From Myxococcaceae bacterium (lineage in GTDB: Bacteria > Myxococcota > Myxococcia > Myxococcales > Myxococcaceae), in contig JAGSPQ010000017.1 of NCBI GenBank assembly GCA_018262385.1, positions 1 through 12,080 on the forward strand: a stretch of 12,080 nucleotides of DNA, written 5' to 3'. Below are positions 6,500 through 12,080 of this stretch, one piece after another. The stretch's first letter is position 1. Every line of letters begins with the position of its first letter. The translations under genes were made by a program, and so were the position numbers. The notes beneath the pieces are model-generated. The model saw only the letters and a program-made list of their open reading frames with translations. It had not been told where the DNA came from and searched no databases.

Positions 6500-7150
6500 T
6501 CAGCCGGGGGCGAGCAGGTCGCGGGGGTGGGCGAGCAGCCGCTTCGCTCCGGCCGCCAGCAGCTCTTCCCGCCCGCGGAAGCCCCACAGCACCCCGACCG
6601 GCAGCATCCCCGCCGCGATCGCGGTCTTCATGTCGACCCCGGTGTCGCCGACGAACGCGAAGTCGGCCGCAGGCACCCCGATCGTCGCCGCGATCTGCAG
6701 CGCCGCCGCCGGGTCCGGCTTGCGGGGCACGTCGGCCCGCTCGCCCCGCACCACCCGGAACGGCCAGCGCGCGAACCGGCGCTTGACCAGCTCGACGGTG
6801 AAGTCGTCCCGCTTGTTCGACAGCACCGCCAGCGGCAGCTGGGCCGCGACCAGCCCGTCGAGCAGCTCGGAGATCCCCTCGTATGGCCGGGTCGCCGAGT
6901 CGAGGCGCGCCGCGTAGCGCTCGCGGTACTCGTCGACCAGCTTCTTGACGTGGATCTCTTCCAGCAGCGGCGCCGCCCGCCGGGCCAGCATCTCGACCCC
7001 TTCGCCGATGAACTGCTGGTAGGCGATCAGCGGGTGCTCGAGCAGCCCCCGGGCAGCGAGCGCCTCGTTCATCGCGCCGCCGATGTCGCCCAGCGAGTCG
7101 GCCAGCGTGCCGTCGAGATCGAAGATCACCGCGCGGAAAGGGAGTGCCAT
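6500..7150 (-). CDS. gph: HAD-family phosphatase, phosphoglycolate phosphatase-like (Gph/MupP type)
   Basis: The 216-residue cytosolic hydrolase has the four HAD motifs: DLDGT with Asp11 (nucleophile) and Asp13, Ser111-Asn112, Lys144 in RKPDP, and GDTGVD (168-173) for Mg2+. A helical cap lies between about residues 18 and 85, as in phosphoglycolate phosphatases of subfamily IA. The usual assignment is hydrolysis of 2-phosphoglycolate. The same subfamily also includes MupP, which dephosphorylates MurNAc-6-phosphate in peptidoglycan recycling, and sequence alone does not separate them here. ATG 7150 lies three bases after the rodA stop. A purine-rich AGGA is present but too close to the ATG to work alone, so coupling to rodA is likely. 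It is the last gene of the rod-shape operon, ahead of a terminator-like hairpin. Confidence 0.88.
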   Translation of the reverse strand: MALPFRAVIFDLDGTLADSLGDIGGAMNEALAARGLLEHPLIAYQQFIGEGVEMLARRAAPLLEEIHVKKLVDEYRERYAARLDSATRPYEGISELLDGLVAAQLPLAVLSNKRDDFTVELVKRRFARWPFRVVRGERADVPRKPDPAAALQIAATIGVPAADFAFVGDTGVDMKTAIAAGMLPVGVLWGFRGREELLAAGAKRLLAHPRDLLAPG

Positions 7151-7153
7151 TTC

Positions 7154-8308
7154 CTAGAAGATGTACCTGCGCATCCCGATGTTCACCAGCAGCCCGATGC
7201 CGATCATCACCGAGAGCATCGAGCTGCCGCCGTAGCTCATCAGCGGCAGGGTGATGCCGGTGATCGGCAACAGCCCGGTCACCATCCCGATGTTCTCGAA
7301 CACCTGCCAGAAGATCATCGCGGCGATCCCGACCGCGACGAAGGCGCCGAAGCGATCCCGCGCGCCGTACGCCACCCCCAGCGAGCCGAGCAGGATCACC
7401 GCGTAGAGCAGCAGCAGCAGCAGGCAGCGCAGGAAGCCCTGTTCCTCGGCCCAGACCGAGAAGATGAAGTCGGTGTGCTGCTCGGGCAGGTAGCGCAGCC
7501 CGGTCTGGGTGCCGTCCTTCCAGCCCTTGCCGGTCATCCCTCCGGAGCCAACCGCGATCTTCGACTGCATCGCGTGGTAGTTGGTGCCCTTCAAGTCCGT
7601 CTGCGGCTCGAGCCAGCCGGCGATGCGCCCGTCCTGGTGCTTCTTCAGGTGATGGCGCACGACGGTGAACTTCGGCTCGCTCTGGACCCGCACGTAGTCG
7701 TTCCACAGCACGCCGGTGCCGAACACCAGGGCGACGCCGATCGCGACCAGCACGGTCCACCGCACCCGGGCGAAGAGGATCAGGGTCGCGGCGGTGAAGA
7801 CCATCATCAGCGCGGTGCCCAGGTCGGGCTGCACCAGCACGAGGAGAATCGGGACCAGGCCGATCAGCACCGGGATCGCCAGCCGCAAGAACCCGTAGTG
7901 CCCTTCCTTCCCCGGCCGGTAGTCGTCGTTGAAGAAGCGCGCGTACATCAGCACCATGCCGATCTTCATGAACTCGGCCGGCTGCACCCGCAGCGGGCCG
8001 AGCACGAACCAGCTCTCGGCGCCCTTCGCGGTGTGGCCGAAGAACTTCAGCGCCACCAGCGCGCCGATGTTGAGCAGGTAGATCGGCACCGCCATCCGCT
8101 GGATGAAGCGGTAGTCGAACGCCGCCACCCCGACCACCGCCAGCAGCCCGATCGCCAGGTAGGCCGACTGGGCGCCCCACAGCGGGTGGTTGGGCGGCCG
8201 CGAGGCGCTGACCAGGTTGTAGATCCCGATCCCCGCGGTGAGCAGCGTGGCCGCCAGCAGCCCCCACGGCGCGCTGGTGAACATCCGCCGTTCGACCCTC
8301 ACCGCCAT
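7154..8308 (-). CDS. rodA: Rod shape-determining protein RodA (SEDS peptidoglycan glycosyltransferase)
   Basis: The 384-residue integral membrane protein polymerises lipid II into glycan strands for side-wall growth and works with PBP2. It has the many hydrophobic segments of a SEDS protein and the family signatures VQPDLGTAL (159-167), QSKIAVGSGG (248-257), PEQHTDFIFSVWAEEQGF (275-292) and PLMSYGGSSML (355-365). Asp280 in HTDFIF is at the position of the essential catalytic aspartate of SEDS enzymes. The RodA rather than FtsW assignment rests mainly on its place directly after PBP2 in an mre operon. ATG 8308 shares one base with the PBP2 stop (TGATG), and an AGG-type site lies seven bases upstream. 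A longer in-frame extension to 8524 would run inside mrdA and is rejected. Confidence 0.96.
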   Translation of the reverse strand: MAVRVERRMFTSAPWGLLAATLLTAGIGIYNLVSASRPPNHPLWGAQSAYLAIGLLAVVGVAAFDYRFIQRMAVPIYLLNIGALVALKFFGHTAKGAESWFVLGPLRVQPAEFMKIGMVLMYARFFNDDYRPGKEGHYGFLRLAIPVLIGLVPILLVLVQPDLGTALMMVFTAATLILFARVRWTVLVAIGVALVFGTGVLWNDYVRVQSEPKFTVVRHHLKKHQDGRIAGWLEPQTDLKGTNYHAMQSKIAVGSGGMTGKGWKDGTQTGLRYLPEQHTDFIFSVWAEEQGFLRCLLLLLLYAVILLGSLGVAYGARDRFGAFVAVGIAAMIFWQVFENIGMVTGLLPITGITLPLMSYGGSSMLSVMIGIGLLVNIGMRRYIF

Positions 8309-10407
8309 CAGTCGACCTGCTCTGCCGGAGGCGGCACCAGGTTGAGCGGCAGCGCCCCGTCCAGGCCCGGCCGCCCGGGAACGTCGGCCAGCTGCGATCG
8401 CCCCGCGTCGGGCGGCGCGGCCGGAAGTGCCAGCTGGGCCGGCTCGGGCACCGGCAGCGCGGTCGGCGGCGCGACGGGGACGATCGGAAGAGCCGCCGGC
8501 TTCACCACCGGCGGCCCCTGCCACCCCGGCCCGAACGCGCTGCCGTCAGATCGTTTGAGCTCGAAGTACTTCGAGATCACCGCCGCCGCCGCCGGCGCCG
8601 CCTCGCGACCGCCGAAGCCGGAGTGCTCGTTGAGCACCACCACCACCACCTCCGGATCGTCGGCCGGGGCGAACGCGGCGAACCAGGCGTGGTCGCGCTC
8701 GAGGTACGGCAGCTGATAATTCTTCAGCCGCACCGCGCCCAGCCGCATCACCTGGGCGGTGCCGGTCTTCCCGGCGACCACCACGTCCTTCAGCCGGGCC
8801 CGGCTGGCGGTGCCGCCCGGGTCGTGCACCACCGCCTTCAGCGCGGCGACGATCAGCGCGTGCTCCTCGGGGCTCATCTCAATCTGCCGCACCAGCTTCG
8901 GCGCGAACTCTTCGAGCACCTCTCCGCTCGCCGACTCGACCCGGCGCACCACCTGGGGAGTGAAGACCTTGCCGCCGTTTCCGAGCGCCGCGTACATCAC
9001 CGCCAGCTGCAGCGGGGTCACGTTCACGTCGCCCTGGCCGATCGCGGTGTTGAGCACCATCCCCTTGGTGTAGCCGCCGGGGGTCACCCGGTTGTGGTAC
9101 CCGGTGTCGGGGATGATGCCGGGGACCTCGGCGGCGATGCTGAGGTTGGTGACCGCGCCCAGCCCCAGCGCCCGCGCTTCCTTCGCGATCGCGTCGATCC
9201 CGATCACGTCGCCCATTCGGTAGAAGTAGACGTCGCAGCTGCGCTGGACCGCGTTGTGAGCGTCCATCGGCCCGTGCCCGCGCTCGAGGTCGCACCGCCA
9301 GGTCCGGTTGCCCAGTCGGTACCCGCCCGGACAGTTGACGGTGGTGTTGGGGGTGAAGGCGCCCGAGTGCAGCCCGGCCAGCAGGGTGACCAGTTTGAAG
9401 GTCGAGCCCGGGTGGTAGTGCTCGGCCACCGCGCGAAACACCATCGGCTGCAGCGGATCCCGCGACAGCCGGGCCAGCTGCTGCGACGAGACGCGGCCGG
9501 TCAGCATGTTCGGGTCGAACGAGGGGCGCGAGACGAGCGCGAGGATGAAGCCGGTCTTCGGGTCGAGCACCACGATCGAGCCCGCCTGCCCGGGGAAGAC
9601 CCGCTCGGCCTCGGCCTGCAGGCGCGCGTCGATGCTGAGCACCACGCTGTTGCCCGGCCGCGCCTGCACCTCGGGGAAGTTGGTCGGCTGATCGCGCATC
9701 ACCTCGCCGCGCGCGTTGACCACCTCTTTGCGCGCGCCGTCCCGCCCGCGCAGGGTGTTCTCGAAGCTGCGCTCGACTCCGCGCCGCCCGATGTAGTCGC
9801 CCAGCGAGTACGGGCTGCGCTCGACCGACTTGCCGGCGTTGAGCCGCACCAGCTCTTCCTGGGTGACCTCGTTCATGTACCCGAGCGCGTGGGCGAGCGC
9901 GTCGTGGGTCGGGTAGTAGCGGTGGGGCACCTTCTCGATCTCGATCCCCGACCAGAGGTGGAGCCGGACGTTGATCCGGTCGCGCTCGTCGGCATCGAGA
10001 TCCACCTGCACCACCATGCCCTGGTAGCGCTGCGGCCCGTGGGCGGCCCTCACCCGGGCCTCGATCGCCGCCCGGGTCGTCTCGTCCCAGTTGAGCAGCT
10101 CGGCCAGCTGCGGCAGCACGTCGGTGAAGCACTTCTGACAGAAGGCGGGGGTGAGGGTCAGGTCGTACGACGGGCGGCTGTCGACCAGCACCTCGCCCCG
10201 GCGATCCTTGATCTGCCCGCGGGGGGCGCGCACCCGCACGTCCTTGAACTGGTTGTCGGTCGAGAGCGCGGTGAACTCGTCGTAGCGCACCACCATCAAC
10301 CGGTAGAGGTTGAGCGCGAGCACGAACAGCCCGAGGAGGAAGAAGCCTCCCAGCCAGAGAAACCGGGTCCGCAGCTCGCGCCCTTCGGTGTTTCGGCCCA
10401 GCTCCAC
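8308..10407 (-). CDS. mrdA: Penicillin-binding protein 2 (class B, elongasome DD-transpeptidase)
   Basis: The 699-residue transpeptidase cross-links side-wall peptidoglycan with RodA. A single N-terminal membrane anchor (about 14-38) leads to the pedestal domain, which carries RAPRGQIKDRRGEVL and an unusual CxxC pair (Cys90, Cys93). The transpeptidase domain has all three active-site motifs: STFK (Ser335, Lys338), SCD (390-392) and KTG (547-549). Cys359, Cys372, His378 and Cys391 sit where a zinc site has been described in PBP2 proteins. The last 70 or so residues form a Pro/Ala-rich low-complexity tail after the catalytic domain, longer than in E. coli PBP2. The start is GTG 10407, sharing one base with the mreD stop (TAGTG). 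No upstream in-frame start fits the family, and the next Met lies beyond the membrane anchor. Confidence 0.95.
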   Translation of the reverse strand: MELGRNTEGRELRTRFLWLGGFFLLGLFVLALNLYRLMVVRYDEFTALSTDNQFKDVRVRAPRGQIKDRRGEVLVDSRPSYDLTLTPAFCQKCFTDVLPQLAELLNWDETTRAAIEARVRAAHGPQRYQGMVVQVDLDADERDRINVRLHLWSGIEIEKVPHRYYPTHDALAHALGYMNEVTQEELVRLNAGKSVERSPYSLGDYIGRRGVERSFENTLRGRDGARKEVVNARGEVMRDQPTNFPEVQARPGNSVVLSIDARLQAEAERVFPGQAGSIVVLDPKTGFILALVSRPSFDPNMLTGRVSSQQLARLSRDPLQPMVFRAVAEHYHPGSTFKLVTLLAGLHSGAFTPNTTVNCPGGYRLGNRTWRCDLERGHGPMDAHNAVQRSCDVYFYRMGDVIGIDAIAKEARALGLGAVTNLSIAAEVPGIIPDTGYHNRVTPGGYTKGMVLNTAIGQGDVNVTPLQLAVMYAALGNGGKVFTPQVVRRVESASGEVLEEFAPKLVRQIEMSPEEHALIVAALKAVVHDPGGTASRARLKDVVVAGKTGTAQVMRLGAVRLKNYQLPYLERDHAWFAAFAPADDPEVVVVVLNEHSGFGGREAAPAAAAVISKYFELKRSDGSAFGPGWQGPPVVKPAALPIVPVAPPTALPVPEPAQLALPAAPPDAGRSQLADVPGRPGLDGALPLNLVPPPAEQVD

Positions 10408-10913
10408 TAGAGCAGCACCCCGGACTGGGGACGTTCGTGCCCCGGGTCGAGCTTCAGCAGCAGCGGCCAGATCAGGAACGCGGTCACCAGCGACAGCCCC
10501 ACCTGCAGCGGAACGCCGGACAGCGTCGCCACCGTCCCGGTGCCGCCCAGCGAGGTGAGCCACGAGAAGAAGACCGCCAGCAGCGCGTGGCCGAAGGTCG
10601 CCGCCGCCGCCATCAGGGCGAACAGCCCGCGCGCCCGCGCGTCGACGAAGGACGCGAGCAGCCGCACCAGCAGGAACACCAGCACCGCGAGGAACGGGTA
10701 GAGCCCGGTCGGCCGGCCGGTGAAGACGTCGAGCAGGTAGCCGACCCCGAACGCGGTGAACGCGCCCTCGACGGGGTTGGCCCGCAACCCGAGGAACACC
10801 ACCAGCACCAGGGTGACGTCGATGCGGGTGACCGAGAAGCCGAACAGCTTCACCGCCACCGACTCGACGCTCAGCAGCAGCAGGGTCAGCCCCAGCATGA
10901 TCGCCGCTCTCAT
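10407..10913 (-). CDS. mreD: Rod shape-determining protein MreD
   Basis: The 168-residue protein is almost wholly hydrophobic, with about five to six predicted membrane segments, and is the expected size. It contains the MreD-type segment PVEGAFTAFGVGYLLDVFTG, followed by RPTGLYPF, close to the family pattern of a Gly-rich helix, LxD and a G-lipophilic turn. MreD is an inner-membrane part of the elongasome that balances MreC action on PBP2; its biochemical activity is not settled. ATG 10913 overlaps the mreC stop by three bases (ATGA), with GAGG five bases upstream. Its own stop overlaps the mrdA GTG. This packing suggests coupled translation and fixed stoichiometry. Confidence 0.92.
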   Translation of the reverse strand: MRAAIMLGLTLLLLSVESVAVKLFGFSVTRIDVTLVLVVFLGLRANPVEGAFTAFGVGYLLDVFTGRPTGLYPFLAVLVFLLVRLLASFVDARARGLFALMAAAATFGHALLAVFFSWLTSLGGTGTVATLSGVPLQVGLSLVTAFLIWPLLLKLDPGHERPQSGVLL

Positions 10914-11773
10914 CGCGGCCTCGTCGTCGGCAGCAGCGCCGCGGGAGGCGCCGACGCGGTCAGCGGGACCACCAGCACCTCTTCCACCCCGCGCAGGTTG
11001 ACCGCCGGGGCCACGCTGGCCGAGAGGAACATCCCCGCCGAGACCCGCCGCACGTCCTCGATCTTTCCGATCACCAACCCCTGGGGAAACACCCCGTCGG
11101 TGCCGGAGGTGATCACCAGGTCGCCGTCGATCACGTCGTCGCCGCGGGCGGCGTTGTCGAGCGCCAGCGACTTGCCGTCGCCCACCCCGACCGCGGTCGC
11201 GCGCACCCGCGAGCGCTGAATGGTGACGCCCACCCGGCTGGCCGGGTCGGAGACCAGCATCACGTCGGCGCTCCCGCCCACCGCGCTCACCACCTGCCCC
11301 ACCACGCCTTCGGGGGTCACCACCGGCATCCCCTTGCGCACCGCGTCGTCTTCGCCGCGGTTGATCCGCATCGAGAGGAAGTGGGGAGAGAGGTTGATCC
11401 CGATCACCCGGGCGGCGATCTCCGGCTCGACGGTGCTCTCGACGTAGCCGAGCATCGCCTTCAGCCGCGCGTTGGTGCCCTCGGCTTCTCGCAGGGTGTG
11501 CAGCTCGGCGCGGGTCTCGGCCAGCGCGCTGCGGCAGGCGAGCGCCTCTTCGTGCGAGCCGCGCAGCGCGACGTAGCCCGACACCGCGTCGCCCAGGCCG
11601 GTGGCGATCGCGGTCAGCCCGCCCTGAATCGGCGCGGCGATCCACAGCACGGCGCGATCGACGAAGTTCGGATCCCGGCCCCGGTGACCCGACGAGAGGT
11701 AGGTCCCCAGCGGGTACAGCAGCAGGGCGGTCACGAGGAGGACGTCGCGGTAGCGCTTGAGCAGGGAGAACAT
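10910..11773 (-). CDS. mreC: Cell shape-determining protein MreC
   Basis: The 287-residue bitopic membrane protein scaffolds the elongasome in the periplasm and activates PBP2-RodA. Architecture is standard: a short cytoplasmic start (MFSLLKRYRD), one membrane segment (about 11-27), a coiled-coil-like stretch (about 72-108, rich in Glu, Ala, Leu and Arg) and a beta-rich domain (about 115-275). The latter has family-typical pieces such as GMPVVTPEGVVGQVV and VITSGTDGVFPQGLVIGKI. The C-terminus is a short Ala/Pro tail. ATG 11773 is preceded by AAGGGA at a short spacing. It is the first gene of the operon mreC-mreD-mrdA-rodA-gph. mreB, often directly upstream, is absent; a divergent foldase gene is there instead. 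Confidence 0.95.
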   Translation of the reverse strand: MFSLLKRYRDVLLVTALLLYPLGTYLSSGHRGRDPNFVDRAVLWIAAPIQGGLTAIATGLGDAVSGYVALRGSHEEALACRSALAETRAELHTLREAEGTNARLKAMLGYVESTVEPEIAARVIGINLSPHFLSMRINRGEDDAVRKGMPVVTPEGVVGQVVSAVGGSADVMLVSDPASRVGVTIQRSRVRATAVGVGDGKSLALDNAARGDDVIDGDLVITSGTDGVFPQGLVIGKIEDVRRVSAGMFLSASVAPAVNLRGVEEVLVVPLTASAPPAALLPTTRPR

Positions 11774-11856
11774 CAGATCCCTTGCATGTTCAATGGGCAG
11801 ATCCTACAGGTCAAGCGTCCGTCTCCGGCTTTTCAAGACCCAACCGTCGAATACCC
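11774..11856. promoter_or_regulatory. Divergent intergenic region with promoters for mreC (minus) and the foldase gene (plus)
   Basis: These 83 bp must carry both divergent start signals, as both neighbours begin here. On the minus strand TTGACC (11814-11809) matches five of six -35 bases, but the hexamer 17 bp further on (GAACAT) is a poor -10. On the plus strand TTGCAT (11782-11787) and TACAGG (11805-11810) are 17 bp apart, also weak. The heptamer CAGATCC occurs twice (11774-11780 and 11798-11804), 24 bp apart, once inside the mreC leader. The promoter boxes are tentative; only the presence of a divergent control region is reasonably safe. Confidence 0.4.
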
Positions 11857-12080
11857 ATGGCCAATTCCGTCGATCCCAAGCGGCTGTTCTCCTACCTCTT
11901 CATCTTCGTGCTCGCGGTGCTGTTTGCCGTCCAGTGGGGCCCCGGCTCGAAGGGGTGCACCGCCGGCAAGGACACCCAGGGCACCGCCGACGTGGCGGCG
12001 ACGGTGAACGGCAAGGAAATCCCGGTGAAGGAGTTCAGCCAGGCCTACTCGAACGAGCTGAACAACTTCCGCGCCCAGGG
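11857..12080 (+). CDS. Membrane-anchored SurA/PpiD-like peptidyl-prolyl isomerase or chaperone (N-terminal part)
   Basis: ATG 11857 opens a frame that stays open to the window end (74 full codons). After a short polar start (MANSVDPKR), residues about 10-27 form one hydrophobic membrane segment. A flexible Gly/Thr/Lys linker follows, then AATVNGKEIPVKEFSQAYSN, which reads like the opening of the SurA N-terminal domain in PpiD and SurA proteins (a V-N-G/D-x-x-I pattern followed by a helix). PpiD-type foldases are inner-membrane anchored and help newly exported proteins fold. The parvulin domain would lie beyond the window, so enzymatic activity cannot be judged. No clear Shine-Dalgarno precedes the ATG. 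It is divergent from mreC, 83 bp away. Confidence 0.75.
   Translation, partial: MANSVDPKRLFSYLFIFVLAVLFAVQWGPGSKGCTAGKDTQGTADVAATVNGKEIPVKEFSQAYSNELNNFRAQ

Noticed and set aside
4767..6917. 716-codon plus-strand frame opposite the acyl-CoA ligase and gph
   Set aside because: Antisense shadow rich in Arg, His, Gln and Pro; all ligase motifs lie on the minus strand.
7154..8524. Extended rodA start at 8524
   Set aside because: The extra 72 residues are Arg/Ala/Gly-rich, unlike any RodA N-terminus, and lie inside mrdA; ATG 8308 gives a normal RodA start.
6527..8716. 729-codon plus-strand frame opposite gph and rodA
   Set aside because: His/Asp/Arg/Gln-rich antisense reading with no domain; rodA and gph are unambiguous on the other strand.
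8623..10410. 595-codon plus-strand frame opposite mrdA
   Set aside because: Antisense of PBP2, which has all three catalytic motifs; no independent start signal or domain.
8308..10563. Extended mrdA start at 10563
   Set aside because: The extra 52 residues run through mreD and do not resemble PBP2; GTG 10407 places the membrane anchor at the normal distance.

Overview
The window is about 12 kb of very GC-rich, gene-dense bacterial DNA with strong G/C bias at third codon positions. The genes are those of a Gram-negative bacterium: a C-terminal fragment ending in Phe like an outer-membrane beta-barrel, a lipoprotein, a SurA/PpiD-type periplasmic foldase and a rod-shape (elongasome) operon. The style fits a Myxococcota-like deltaproteobacterial lineage. 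That placement is inference from gene content and composition; no rRNA or marker gene is present to settle it.

Left part, plus strand. A fragment (1-169) ends a probable outer-membrane protein. A DNA-alkylation repair pair follows: an Ada-N/AraC/AlkA fusion glycosylase (232-1674) overlapped by an Ogt-type O6-alkylguanine methyltransferase (1649-2152). Next is a large lipoprotein (2211-4259) that joins a CpaB/RcpC-like domain (Flp/Tad pilus assembly) to a YfbK-type von Willebrand A protein. This is the least ordinary gene here.

Middle, minus strand. A long-chain acyl-CoA synthetase (4695-6359) is followed, stop-to-start overlapping, by a 155-residue protein of unknown function (4228-4695). 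The tail of the latter overlaps the end of the lipoprotein gene convergently. The 140-bp gap upstream of the synthetase holds a palindrome (possible operator) and a terminator-like hairpin that would end the next operon.

Right part, minus strand. A tightly packed operon runs mreC-mreD-mrdA(PBP2)-rodA-gph (11773 down to 6500). MreC and MreD are elongasome scaffold and membrane proteins, PBP2 is the transpeptidase and RodA the SEDS glycosyltransferase; together they build side-wall peptidoglycan. mreB is not next to mreC. A HAD phosphatase closes the operon. An 83-bp divergent region separates mreC from the start of a membrane-anchored SurA/PpiD-like foldase (11857 to the window end).

Most of the window is recognisable housekeeping. 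No CRISPR array, tRNA, rRNA, transposase or defence system was seen. The best leads are the CpaB-vWA fusion, a Cys-rich putative zinc site in PBP2, the phosphatase riding in the rod operon, and the unknown protein coupled to the acyl-CoA synthetase.
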